Assembly: GCF_001949145.1 (NCBI RefSeq) | Contig: NW_019091401.1 | Span: 783,866 to 807,831, forward strand | Direction of reading: 5' to 3' | DNA: 23,966 nucleotides | Source of the DNA: Acanthaster planci | Taxonomy: Eukaryota; Echinodermata; Asteroidea; Valvatida; Acanthasteridae | In this document: positions 18,101 through 23,906 of the stretch, in pieces | Numbering within the stretch: position 1 is the stretch's first letter | How the letters are laid out: the number at the start of each line of letters is the position of its first letter | Translations under genes and position numbers: made by a program | The notes under the pieces: model-generated | Database searches by the model: none | The model's input: only the letters and a program-made list of their open reading frames with translations | Told to the model about the DNA's origin: nothing

Positions 18101-18544
18101 TTACTATGTAAAAATTCTCCAACAACCCTTGTTGGTCCTGTGTGATTCAGGTGCCACTTTGGCAGAATTTGACCTTACCTTTTTGCCATGCATCAAAATT
18201 TATGCAACTGTAAGATTTCTGTTTAATACATTTGTGATCTCTTTCTCAACAGGTACTTATTTGACTCTATTTGCATCTCTTTGTAGATATAATTGTACAT
18301 ATCATCTCATATTGCCTTTTCTTGCCAAAATGATATTACAGGCAGCAGATTAAAAGACGAGCACCAGAGTATGGTGCATTACCACATCACCAACACCCAG
18401 CTGACCTGGGCCCAGGTCTTTGGCACCATGGAGAGAGCCAAGCCACGCTACGACATTGAGGACTACTCTGTCAGCCAGACCACCTTGGAACAGGTCTTCA
18501 TCAACTTTGCTCGCATGCAGAGGGAAGATGAACTCCAAAGTTAA
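1..18544 (+). CDS. ABCA3: ABCA3-like ABC subfamily A transporter (19 exons, 5' partial)
   Basis: This is a full-size ABC transporter, (TMD-NBD)x2, expected to move lipids across a cell or organelle membrane. Vertebrate ABCA3 loads phospholipid into lamellar bodies; substrate and location here are unknown. The spliced frame (exons listed separately) gives 1684 residues in the window, against about 1700 for human ABCA3, with roughly the first 50 residues and TM1 missing upstream. Counting from the first codon in the window: extracellular domain 1 is about 1-205; membrane helices lie near 213-427; NBD1 is about 485-720 (Walker A 520-528, Q567, LSGGMRRKL 619-627, Walker B D643/E644, H675); an acidic Ser-rich linker is 790-860; membrane domain 2 begins near 888; NBD2 is about 1360-1600 (Walker A 1397-1405, Q1444, SGGNKRKLS 1497-1505, D1520/E1521, H1553). 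All catalytic residues are present, with no frameshift or premature stop. Distinguishing ABCA3 orthologue from lineage-specific paralogue needs a tree. Confidence 0.95.
194..1340 (+). other. Intron 1 (1147 bp)
   Basis: AT-rich GT-AG intron with a T run next to the acceptor. Open frames on both strands near 436-971 show no recognisable domain or codon bias. I see no convincing element here. Confidence 0.7.
1341..1637 (+). CDS. ABCA3: ABCA3-like exon 2 (extracellular domain 1)
   Basis: It follows TATATGTGCAG and ends before GTATGT, phase 1 at both ends (297 nt, symmetric). It encodes the middle of extracellular domain 1, with sequons NST and NIT, a TFHNPF motif resembling the VFEHPF of vertebrate ABCA3, and a [16 protein letters not shown] stretch aligning with the WHTTSLFPLFPNPGPR region. 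Confidence 0.93.
1638..2294 (+). other. Intron 2 (657 bp)
   Basis: GT-AG intron. Apart from a short imperfect inverted repeat with CCACCA and TGGTGG arms near 1922-1953, nothing is recognisable. Confidence 0.75.
2295..2539 (+). CDS. ABCA3: ABCA3-like exon 3 (end of extracellular domain 1, TM2)
   Basis: It starts after TTTTTGGGCAG ([18 protein letters not shown]) and ends in phase 0 at EKERKLK before GTGAGC. It has sequons NIS and NFS and the conserved RRYPYPPY. A hydrophobic helix (residues about 213-233 of the window protein) is followed by the cytosolic EKERKLK typical of ABCA coupling regions. Confidence 0.95.
3026..3125 (+). repeat. 25-bp tandem repeat, four copies
   Basis: Four adjacent 25-bp units beginning ACATCGCAAGGCCATGGAAT, at 3026, 3051, 3076 and 3101. 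The first three are identical; the fourth has C to T at its fifth base and ends in G. There are no spacers, so this is a minisatellite. Near identity points to recent expansion. Confidence 0.95.
3298..3345. repeat. Nested inverted repeat (hairpin)
   Basis: AGTTGATAAA (3298-3307) and TTTATCAACT (3336-3345) are perfect 10-bp arms. Inside lies a second short stem, TTTCC with GGAAA. It could fold in RNA; no known family is recognised. Confidence 0.7.
3352..3755. promoter_or_regulatory. Cluster of TGTTCT/AGAACA hexamers
   Basis: TGTTCT occurs at 3352, 3402, 3422, 3463 and 3734, and AGAACA at 3456, 3639 and 3750: eight in 404 bp. These are the half-sites of 3-keto-steroid receptors, but no canonical 3-bp-spaced palindrome is present. 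Function is inference; the cluster could also be decayed repeat DNA. Confidence 0.3.
3454..3470. repeat. 17-bp palindrome CAAGAACACTGTTCTTG
   Basis: Perfect 8-bp inverted arms around one central C, inside the hexamer cluster. The two AGAACA/TGTTCT hexamers are only 1 bp apart, not 3 bp as in a glucocorticoid response element. Confidence 0.9.
4339..4576 (+). CDS. ABCA3: ABCA3-like exon 4 (TM3 and TM4)
   Basis: It starts after TTACCGCAG with [18 protein letters not shown], nearly the ABCA signature MMGLSSWLHWSAWF. It encodes two hydrophobic helices (about 258-279 and 295-318) separated by a short loop with NNSS sequons. It ends in phase 1 before GTGATG. Confidence 0.95.
4577..5564 (+). other. 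Intron 4 (988 bp)
   Basis: GT-AG intron carrying a tRNA-derived SINE at about 4664-4880. The remainder (about 4880-5564) is AT-rich with no recognisable feature. Confidence 0.8.
4664..4880 (+). mobile_element. tRNA-derived SINE with A-rich tail
   Basis: A Pol III box-A-like block (GGGGAGTCAGATTGG, 4673-4687) lies about 46 bp before a good box B (AGTTTGAATCC, 4719-4729). A pyrimidine-rich body follows, then CCTAAGGAGAAAG and an A-rich tail (4860-4880). The arrangement is that of a tRNA-headed SINE in sense orientation. No clear target duplication was found, so the ends are approximate. Confidence 0.6.
5565..5738 (+). CDS. ABCA3: ABCA3-like exon 5 (TM5 and re-entrant region)
   Basis: The acceptor TTGTATTATAG and the phase 1 join give [20 protein letters not shown], matching the family block [20 protein letters not shown]. 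A second hydrophobic run ([20 protein letters not shown]) ends at LYEGTG before GTACTG. It is 174 nt, phase 1 at both ends. Confidence 0.93.
5739..6308 (+). other. Intron 5 (570 bp)
   Basis: Very AT-rich intron. TTGATTAAAT (6122-6131) and ATTTAATCAA (6163-6172) form a 10-bp inverted repeat among GAATATTTGAATATTT-type sequence. Nothing else is recognised. Confidence 0.75.
6309..6490 (+). CDS. ABCA3: ABCA3-like exon 6 (last TM of membrane domain 1)
   Basis: It starts after CTTCTTCAG and encodes [19 protein letters not shown], a hydrophobic helix near residues 407-427, then the conserved [19 protein letters not shown] that enters the cytosol. It ends in phase 0 at PFQ before GTATGA. Confidence 0.94.
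6491..6921 (+). other. Intron 6 (431 bp)
   Basis: AT-rich GT-AG intron; no recognisable element. Confidence 0.75.
6922..7074 (+). CDS. ABCA3: ABCA3-like exon 7 (linker into NBD1)
   Basis: It starts after TGTTTTGTTAG with VSYWCG, the family SYWCGK position, then a polar variable segment, then [20 protein letters not shown]. This last part aligns with the [20 protein letters not shown] lead-in to NBD1. It is 153 nt, phase 0 at both ends. Confidence 0.92.
7075..7500 (+). other. Intron 7 (426 bp)
   Basis: AT-rich GT-AG intron; no recognisable element. Confidence 0.75.
7501..7776 (+). CDS. ABCA3: ABCA3-like exon 8 (NBD1 Walker A and Q-loop)
   Basis: It starts after AACTTTTTTAG. It carries Walker [10 protein letters not shown] (residues 520-528, nucleotide-binding K526), [13 protein letters not shown], and the Q-loop LCPQHDVLF (Q567). 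It ends in phase 0 at EHLYFFAK before GTACAG. It is 276 nt, phase 0 at both ends. Confidence 0.96.
7777..8375 (+). other. Intron 8 (599 bp)
   Basis: GT-AG intron, about 40 percent of which is a tRNA-derived SINE (7822-8070). The remainder shows nothing recognisable. Confidence 0.8.
7822..8070 (+). mobile_element. tRNA-derived SINE (long 3' body)
   Basis: The tRNA-like head has box A (GTGACCTAGTGGTTAGGG, 7822-7839) and box B (GAGTTCCAGCC, 7865-7875). The body contains GGCCCGGGGAAAGTCACTGC, GAGGGTACCAGC and GGGATGGGCTGGCATCCCAT, and the 3' end is GGGCCTGATGATTGAG. This order resembles, from memory, a SINE type common in marine deuterostomes; no family name can be given without a database. Sense orientation, moderately diverged. 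Confidence 0.75.
8376..8531 (+). CDS. ABCA3: ABCA3-like exon 9 (NBD1 helical subdomain and signature)
   Basis: It starts after GTGTTTTCAG. It encodes the helical subdomain and the ABC signature LSGGMRRKL (619-627), ending at ALIYDSK before GTAAAC. It is 156 nt, phase 0 at both ends. Confidence 0.95.
8532..9466 (+). other. Intron 9 (935 bp)
   Basis: GT-AG intron. Its one striking structure is a 23-bp palindrome at 8751-8773; otherwise nothing is recognisable. Confidence 0.8.
8751..8773. repeat. 23-bp palindrome
   Basis: CTCAATGTACG (8751-8761) and CGTACATTGAG (8763-8773) are perfect 11-bp inverted arms around a single A. It is the longest perfect palindrome I saw in the window. No known binding site or transposon end is recognised. 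Confidence 0.9.
9467..9677 (+). CDS. ABCA3: ABCA3-like exon 10 (NBD1 Walker B, D-loop, H-loop)
   Basis: It starts after CTGGAACAG. Walker B is VVMLDE with catalytic Glu644, the D-loop is SGMD, and the switch His675 lies in [16 protein letters not shown]. It ends in phase 1 inside FLKKKYG before GTTAGT. Confidence 0.96.
9678..10243 (+). other. Intron 10 (566 bp)
   Basis: GT-AG intron with a small tandem duplication at 10082-10132 close to the acceptor; nothing else recognised. Confidence 0.75.
10082..10132 (+). repeat. Two-copy tandem duplication (26 and 25 bp)
   Basis: ACTTTTTTCC(C)TCAAGATGTGCTT occurs twice in direct contact, at 10082-10107 and 10108-10132. The copies differ by one C and near the last base. 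Confidence 0.85.
10244..10493 (+). CDS. ABCA3: ABCA3-like exon 11 (C-terminal part of NBD1)
   Basis: It starts after CCTTGTCCAG; the phase 1 join gives [12 protein letters not shown], the family KYGAGYHMTLVK. It ends [18 protein letters not shown], also conserved. The donor is GTAAGT after CTCAA, phase 2, so the last Lys codon is split. Confidence 0.94.
10723..10910 (+). CDS. ABCA3: ABCA3-like exon 12 (regulatory linker)
   Basis: The acceptor TATTTTTACAG completes the Lys codon (FLKVDQEE). The exon encodes an acidic, Ser/Asn/Gly-rich, probably disordered linker ending QGSSDTE before GTAAGA, phase 1. The sequence is not conserved with vertebrate ABCA3, as expected for this region. Confidence 0.88.
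10911..11408 (+). other. Intron 12 (498 bp)
   Basis: GT-AG intron containing an eroded foldback-like element near 10955-11080 and a short direct repeat around GATGAAGGCA (11191-11230). The acceptor has a clear T tract. Confidence 0.7.
10955..11080. mobile_element. Eroded foldback/MITE-like fragment
   Basis: The region is rich in GCTCTGCTAACCA, CTCTGCTAAACA, GTTAAGCAGAAAAT and GCTTAGCAAAAATCAGCAG modules. These recall the GCTAAGCA/TGCTCAGCA arms of the element in intron 15. No intact terminal inverted repeats remain; ends are approximate. Confidence 0.35.
11409..12644 (+). CDS. ABCA3: ABCA3-like exon 13 (TM7, extracellular domain 2, most of membrane domain 2)
   Basis: This is a very large internal exon (1236 nt, phase 1 at both ends). 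It follows a T-rich tract and TTTACAG. Residues 888-908 form TM7. Next comes extracellular domain 2, with [12 protein letters not shown], sequons NVT and NTT, and [11 protein letters not shown]. Membrane helices start near 1071, 1113, 1152 and 1183. Family blocks include [35 protein letters not shown] and [14 protein letters not shown]. It ends before GTAAGT. Confidence 0.95.
12645..12842 (+). other. Intron 13 (198 bp), open in frame
   Basis: It has a strong donor (GTAAGT) and a strong pyrimidine tract and acceptor. Its length is 66 x 3 and it contains no stop in the gene's frame, so retention would insert 66 residues in the extracellular loop before the last membrane helix. Vertebrate ABCA3 has no such insert, so splicing is the default call. 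Confidence 0.85.
12843..13060 (+). CDS. ABCA3: ABCA3-like exon 14 (last TM)
   Basis: The acceptor is a strong pyrimidine tract, TTCCCTCCCTTTTGCAG. The exon encodes [20 protein letters not shown], the final membrane helix ([18 protein letters not shown]) and a basic cytosolic stretch ending LLPETAL before GTGAGT, phase 0. An alternative in-frame donor after DPQ at 13033 (GTAGCA) would shorten it by 27 nt. Confidence 0.9.
13061..14242 (+). other. Intron 14 (1182 bp)
   Basis: Long GT-AG intron. Its only notable structure is a 17-bp palindrome at 13899-13915 (CCATGTGG, G, CCACATGG). Nothing else is recognised. Confidence 0.75.
14243..14527 (+). CDS. ABCA3: ABCA3-like exon 15 (NBD2 Walker A)
   Basis: It starts after TTCCTCTGCAG with [12 protein letters not shown], the family DQDVADERTRIL. 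Walker A is GVNGAGKTT (1397-1405, K1403), preceded by GECFGLLG. It ends in phase 0 at SNIKQ before GTGAAA. It is 285 nt, phase 0 at both ends. Confidence 0.96.
14528..15174 (+). other. Intron 15 (647 bp)
   Basis: GT-AG intron containing a foldback/MITE-like element at 14736-14908; the flanks show nothing recognisable. Confidence 0.75.
14736..14908. mobile_element. Foldback/MITE-like element with GGGCCCAATTTCA-type ends
   Basis: The left end is GGGGCAAATTTCATAGATGC followed by GCCAAGCAC and TTTGCTAAGCA. The right end, reverse-complemented, is GGGCCCAATTTCACGGAACT followed by GCTAGGCA and TTGCTGAGCA. Near-central GGTAACCAGCC and GACTGGTT also pair. The whole 173 bp is therefore an imperfect palindrome, as in a non-autonomous DNA transposon. 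No coding capacity; no clear target-site duplication. Confidence 0.6.
15175..15362 (+). CDS. ABCA3: ABCA3-like exon 16 (NBD2 Q-loop and helical subdomain)
   Basis: It starts after GGTTTGCACAG with [20 protein letters not shown] (Q-loop Gln1444). Then come YARLRGMKE and the helical subdomain up to KTY. The donor GTATAA follows AG in phase 2, so the Ser of the NBD2 signature is split by the intron. Confidence 0.95.
16148..16171. repeat. Short inverted repeat
   Basis: TTAGGACGTT and AACGTCCCTAA flank AAA; the inner GGACGTT/AACGTCC arms are perfect. Small hairpin, no known role. Confidence 0.7.
16564..16720. mobile_element. MITE-like element with 18-bp terminal inverted repeats
   Basis: TTGATTTACCACCAGGTG (16564-16581) and the reverse complement of 16703-16720 match at 17 of 18 bases. 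Inner GGTCTCA and TGAGACC also pair. The 157-bp size and lack of coding suggest a non-autonomous DNA transposon. No target-site duplication is evident in the flanks. Confidence 0.5.
16787..16910. repeat. Imperfect foldback, possible decayed MITE
   Basis: ATTTTTGAGAGGTC at the left and GACCCTCAAAAAT at the right are inverted with one difference, and GGCCCCAACCCCTTC/GAAGGGGCC pair inside. It could be an older element next to the MITE above. Confidence 0.35.
17169..17339 (+). CDS. ABCA3: ABCA3-like exon 17 (NBD2 signature, Walker B, H-loop)
   Basis: The acceptor CCATTAACAG completes Ser1497. The signature is SGGNKRKLS, the form usual for ABCA NBD2. Walker B IVFLDE has Glu1521, and the D-loop is TGMD. 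The switch His1553 is in VLTSH. The exon ends in phase 2 before GTAAAC (171 nt, phase 2 at both ends). Confidence 0.95.
17340..17901 (+). other. Intron 17 (562 bp)
   Basis: AT-rich GT-AG intron; no recognisable element. Confidence 0.75.
17902..18092 (+). CDS. ABCA3: ABCA3-like exon 18 (NBD2 C-terminal part)
   Basis: It starts after ATTTTGTGACAG and gives [18 protein letters not shown], then [18 protein letters not shown], nearly identical to the vertebrate family. It ends in phase 1 at TQFPG before GTGAGT. Confidence 0.95.
18342..18544 (+). CDS. ABCA3: ABCA3-like exon 19 (C-terminal regulatory region, stop)
   Basis: It starts after TGATATTACAG; the phase 1 join gives [18 protein letters not shown]. 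It ends with [18 protein letters not shown], the conserved ABCA C-terminal VFxNFA region, and a short acidic tail closed by TAA at 18542-18544. Confidence 0.95.
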
Positions 18545-19947
18545 ACCCCTCTAGATGGAAGTATTCCAGTATTGTAGTCGAGTACTTCACTGGTACTTAA
18601 TTAGTTTATGCCAGAGGGATGTGTATTAACTCCATGGAGGACTAGCAATTATGGCACAGTAAGTTTTTGTGTCCACAACTGGGGGACGTGCATACATTTT
18701 GCCATGTTTCAGTGATTTTAAAGACATACAAAGGCTTGAACTAGTCCATGAAGGTTGATCATGTTCACAACTCTCAGGCATCCTCTTCACCATAGCCAGT
18801 TGATGTACCAAATATAACCCTGTGACTTTTTCTCAGAGTTTAAAAAACGTGGCAGTGGGTAAAAAAATAAACAATCTAGAACAAATAACTGGCAAGGATC
18901 ATCATTTATGAAGTTCAACTCAGCAACAGACTCTGGTTTCATTAAAAAGTCCAAATTTTTGGCCAAAGTAAATCTTGTATTTCTCGAGTTTGCCATGAAA
19001 AAATACCATTGTCAGCTGGTTAAAATTGCTCCTCGTGTGTACGCAAGTGTTCTTAAGTATGTCACAAGTAACTCGCTATTGATAAAAACCAAAAGCTATT
19101 GATTTCAAAATGTACCAAAGACATTTTTTGTTTATTTTTCATTCACTGTTAAAAATGAAAGTGCTTGTGACAGTTACCAGTGAAAAATATGTGTGAGGTA
19201 CTTGTGAGGTGCTCGACAACAACACAAAATCAAAGTTGGGGTACCGTTCTGATCACCAAAGTTTTGTAATCACATCGTGACCTATTACTGATAAAGCCGG
19301 CTTCAACATGCTGTTTTGTTTTCTGTATGTTTCTGTGTGTATTGATGAAAAGAATCAATATGGTACCTAGAAAATTAGATATGTCAATTTTTTAGCAATT
19401 TACTGTTCAGATATTCACTTCTCCCAGGGCTAGGTGGCTTGAATATAGTCTAACTCTAAGCATTTGGTATTTCTTCCACACACAGTGGAAATGTTTTTAC
19501 TGAGTTCAGCCCTTTATGGTGTGATGCAGAAAAACTGATACAGAATTACACTGAAATCCATAAACTCAATGGAGAAGGGTATTCAGTCCTCTGCAGCCAG
19601 TCCTAGTAGTGATTTTTTTTAAAGTTTGGCATACATATAGAGATATCATTTTGGAGTGTGTTTGTGAAGTGTCAGCTCAATTAGACGCGGTTTTGGGTTT
19701 TTATTAGTTTTTTAAAAGTTGTCATTCTGATGTGTGCCAGCCGTTGTGCATTGAGTTCATGGGAAAAGATACATTTCTCAAGGCATTGTGCCCAATTTAA
19801 ACAAAACGTGGTGTCAAAATAGCCACAATGTATCAGTGAAAAATTTCTTGAATGTTCAACATGATTAAAAAATGCATTGCCACAAAAGTTGAGAAAATGT
19901 ATAGGCAGCGATCCCCTCCCCCTTCTAGGCTCTTGTAGGATTAAGGT

Positions 19948-19990
19948 AATAAAAATATTAATGATGTAATGATCTTGTCTTTTGTTCTGG
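19948..19990 (+). terminator. Candidate polyadenylation signal of the ABCA3-like gene
   Basis: AATAAA at 19948-19953 is followed within 25-40 nt by a U/GU-rich stretch (TTGTCTTTTGTTCTGG). This implies a 3' UTR of about 1.4 kb. Earlier (18866) and later (20050, 20653) signals are possible alternatives. Confidence 0.35.
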
Positions 19991-20652
19991 ATGTGATACC
20001 TTTTTCTTTTCTTAAAAAGTGTGATAATGTTGCAGGGATAGTTATTTAAAATAAATTGAGTTGGTCATATTTAGAATGCTAAATATAAACATTTAATTTT
20101 TTGGTACAGGTTTTAAGAAAGCATACATTTTAATCTTTTCATTACCACAGAGTTATATTTTATATTACTGAATGTGTTAAATTATATATCACTATTACAG
20201 CATTGTTGACATATATAAGAGCTTGGTTGCTGGTGACATTTTGAGTGGACTGTTGTGACATGGGACATGACATTATTACATGCATGGATGCATAGAGTCT
20301 GAGGCAAAGCTGATAATATGTGCCATATCAGGTTATTTTCAGGAATGCTTTTTGGGCCTGATAAGGGTCGTCATGAGACTGTGCCCCGAGTTCCAACTTT
20401 GATACACATATACCTCATGGAAATGTTATTCATGTTAGATGACCACTCCGTTCGGATCTATTGAATTTTCTGTATGCAGTGCACCGCAGAACATTCTCAA
20501 GTCAGGCTAGGTTAGATTATTCAATGAGAAGTTTATAACTAGATGGGAACCTTCAGCTGGAACTCTTTGTAGTGGTACAAAGTATTTGGAATTAACACTC
20601 TGCAATTTATTTTTTTTGGTCATAATTGACAGTTATGATGCTTTGTACTTTT

Positions 20653-20675
20653 AATAAAAAAAATGTTTTGCATAA
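20653..20675 (+). terminator. Alternative polyadenylation signal
   Basis: AATAAA at 20653-20658, followed by TGTTTTG. This would give a 3' UTR of about 2.1 kb. Confidence 0.25.
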
Positions 20676-22271
20676 TTTTGCACTTTTAGCTTGGGATGCA
20701 ATGTCTTTCACTATATAAATGGAATCTAGGCCCACTCTGAGTACAGTCAGTTATAATTAATAGATGTGACTTTCCCTATAAATAATTGATATGACTCCAC
20801 TTGTTAGAGTTGGAAATTTAAGCCAGCAATATTTGTGTCTGATAATTTAGGTATTATTATTTTACTGAAATTGTTATCAATAATGAAAAATTTAAATTTT
20901 ACAAAGTCTCACTATACAAGCTATGTTGTATGTAGATATGCTTAATTTGATATTGATTGTACATGTGTATATAGTGCTGAGACAATAGAGGGCGCAATGA
21001 TTAGTTTTATATCGGGGGGGGCAGGAGTGACTCAGACCTGGGCCAGCAAGTGCCAAGTTTTCTCCAAGGAGAGGGCAGGATGAAAACAATTTAGAAATTT
21101 GTTTGCCCACTCTTTTTGGTCCATTCTCAGGTTCCACTTGTGTGGGGAATAATCCTCAACTCTTACCACTTTGTATTTTGTCAACAAAAGTGCAAAAAAT
21201 TTTGTCCAACCCTTTTAACAAGGTGTGTTGTCAAATATATTCATGGAAATCTCTTTAGGTGATATATTAAGGCTATCAGTTTTCTGTTATTAAGAAATGC
21301 CAAGAAAATGACAATGATAGTTTAAAATGCTCTTTGACGTACAATTTACAGTCGTATGTTTGTTCATCTAAATTATTATCATTATTTAAATGTGAGGCAT
21401 TCTCAATCCACAAGCTTATAGTATTCGTTGATCTGTAAGATTTAACAACTTACAAAAAAATTTGTTATCGTTGCCTCTCACAAGACGAGGGGATTCCATT
21501 TCAACCGCACCAGTAATTTTATGATATGAACTGTCTGCATTCTTGCAGTGATGTTCCTCCACAGGTGTATTGTGTGAATGGCACTGAACCCTGGCTACAT
21601 CCCCAGTCTCAGGAAAGGGTAATTGAATTAAGAGAGCGTCAGAGATGGCATGTAATTGAGTTACAGAGCTTCATACTCCCAATTGGTAATAACTTAGCTC
21701 TGTCATGGCTGGCATGAAAGGCTGTCTGGTTTTCATTGGTGTGAAACAGCAACATTTGAAATTTTTCTCTGAATCTTCAAAATTAGCATACCTAATGGTA
21801 GTGTAGTCGGAATGAAGCCTGAAAAAAAAACAGTGTGGTCAAAGTTTTCAAGCCTTTGATAATTAATACAAATTTGAAATTGGCATTGCCAGGGAAGATA
21901 GAAAACTCTTTCCAAGGTGGGGGGTGCTTCAATGATATCCATACTATTTCAGTCCCACAAGGCTGTCTTCATTGTTCATTTCGATAATTATGGGTTTCTT
22001 TTTATGTATGACCCACCCTACGACATGCTTTGGCAATCTGTTGCAAAATTGGCCAGCCATGTCAATGTTTCTCAGATTTGTTAGGTGCAGAAATGTTGTA
22101 AAAATCACCTAGAAACATCTTGAAGGCCAGTTAAAAAATTTACTTGTGTCTGTAGAGGTCCCTTGTGTGTCTGTGTTTTTAACTCATCAGTATACATGAA
22201 AAAGCTAGTAGGCCTGTCGATTTACTGCTGTCGATGCAGTGTGATGTAAAATGATAGATTAATGTTATTTG

Positions 22272-22284
22272 AATAAATTTTATT
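22272..22284. terminator. Overlapping two-strand AATAAA pair
   Basis: AATAAA on the + strand (22272-22277) and TTTATT, i.e. AATAAA on the - strand (22279-22284), lie side by side. It could serve convergent transcripts, or be chance in AT-rich DNA. Confidence 0.2.
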
Positions 22285-22976
22285 TCAAACCTTGCAAAGT
22301 GACATTTCATTTGATATTAAATAGTGAAAATAAGGCATCTTTGTCATACAAGTCATACAAAATATGGAAGTAATGTTGAAATATGTGTATTTTTAAATTG
22401 TGGAAATTTTAGAACATCATTTTGAGATGACTTTTCTAATGTTCTGTAATAGTTAAAAATGAATTGTGGAACCAGGAGGAACTTAAATATTTACTAAGAA
22501 ACAACTGACGTAATTGAATGAATAAAATCTGCAGAATATAACTTGGTGAAAAGCACAGATGTGATTGTATATGTGTACCTTGAGTAACTTTTGGCATGTT
22601 ATTTTTGTCCTCTCGTATGCGAGCGCTATGTATCCAAAAGAGTTTTAATTCCCTTACTGTGTTTGCCTCTACTCAAACTACGGCTGGCTGTGACAACAGA
22701 AGTAGAAGGATAATTCACAACGTGTTGAAAATCCCCAGCAGCTTCAAAACATCAAAATAATGAAACCCACTTTACTTAATACTGCATGAAAATATAACCC
22801 TCTTCAAAATTAATAGGACGACAGTACATTTGAACGGGCATTTGAACATTTGAACAGTACGGGCTAAGGAGCTTTTTACACGAAAAAGTTCCATCTGTCC
22901 TCAAAGGGCCATACCCCGTTGCCCCTTCCCCAACTTTTGTCTGCAAACTTTTCCTACACTCCACATCGTGTCATTT

Positions 22977-23372
22977 GATTGGCTAGTCCGCCACTTGTTG
23001 GATTTTTGTCAGTGCCAGTTGATTGGCTCGTTGGGAGTTCCTGATTGAAAGGTATAGTTCCCGTACTTGTCAACTACGACAGACGTGAATTTTAGACAAA
23101 CCTTAGGCTTATCACGTGTGCATGCACCAGACTTACGGGCAGAGCTAAAGCGATATGTGTATCATGTGCCGCTATACTGTAGCAGCAGGCCGCCAGCACA
23201 GTGTGGCATCCGTGCGCACCTGACATTGACAGGCAGTCACGTTTCACGTTACGCGCCAGATACAGACGTGACAGAAAATACATCCCACGCTTGCGACAGG
23301 CGTCTGGTTTGGTTGCGTTGCAGAGCAGGGTCTGATTTTGTAGCTCGGGACTAGGATACTTGAAGCTTAGAG
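22977..23372 (+). promoter_or_regulatory. Putative TATA-less promoter and non-coding first exon of a downstream gene
   Basis: Two identical GATTGGCT boxes (inverted CCAAT, NF-Y type) lie at 22977 and 23021, 44 bp apart. Downstream there are 20 CpG in 332 bp (23041-23372), against roughly 4 in a similar length near 22,000. An E-box CACGTG is at 23113. A good donor, AG|GTAAGA, sits at 23372/23373. The open frame at 23067-23354 starts at TTG and has no ATG, so the exon would be 5' UTR. The gene body would lie beyond the window. Confidence 0.4.
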
Positions 23373-23709
23373 GTAAGACAAAGACTACTTGTAGGTTGCA
23401 CCATGGAGGAATAAAAACACATAGGCCCTAGACTAGTTCTAGGTCATTACTAGTTACTGGACGTGTTTATCAGCTATTTCCAGTTCCACGTTGTGTGGGC
23501 TCGTAGTCGTATGTCTACCTCCATGGCTCTACACTGTACTGAGTGGATGGGGCGTAGTATTCCTCAGCGTTATTAATAATATTCCTCTTTTTCGAATTTT
23601 GTAAGGCGAGTGCATGGGCTCCCTATAATTATCGTGTGTAAACATGTCACTATCCAAATGTCGTAGATGACACGCTCTCCAGGGGTGTGCATCCTGAATG
23701 CCAAATGGT

Positions 23710-23906
23710 CCAACGTTCGAATATCAAACGGTTACTTGTTCAACGTTAAATGTCGAATGTCAAACAAGGAACTACATGTACGTGGAACTTCACATTGGTG
23801 GACGTAGCCGGTAGTTGGGGCAGTGCTGAATATCCGGATATCTGTGCTGAATATCCGGATGTCTGAATATTTGAATATCATTTTCCGAATTTGAATATTC
23901 GAATAC
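23710..23906. repeat. GAATAT/CGAAT-type repeat cluster
   Basis: CAACGTTCGAATATCAAAC (23711-23729) is echoed at 23741-23765. A 21-bp unit containing GTGCTGAATATCCGGAT is tandemly repeated at 23823-23843 and 23844-23864 (19-20 of 21 identical). TTGAATATTCGAATAC follows. ATATCCGGATAT is a perfect 12-bp palindrome. Confidence 0.7.

Larger units (their letters stand above)
18545..22970 (+). other. 3' UTR and unassigned intergenic DNA
   Basis: After the stop codon the sequence is AT-rich and has no open frame with family similarity. The 3' UTR must occupy the first part; its end is not fixed. AATAAA occurs at 18866, 19948, 20050, 20653, 22272 and 22521. A GAGGGCGC motif and a G run lie near 20989-21021. 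The 63-codon ATG frame at 21526-21717 is not supported as a gene. Confidence 0.6.

Noticed and set aside
21526-21717. A 63-codon ATG frame downstream of the gene
   Set aside because: Short, no family similarity, no splice or promoter support; it lies in AT-rich non-coding DNA.
23067-23354. A 95-codon + strand frame in the CpG-dense segment as a coding exon
   Set aside because: It begins at TTG and has no ATG start. The segment is better read as promoter plus 5' UTR.
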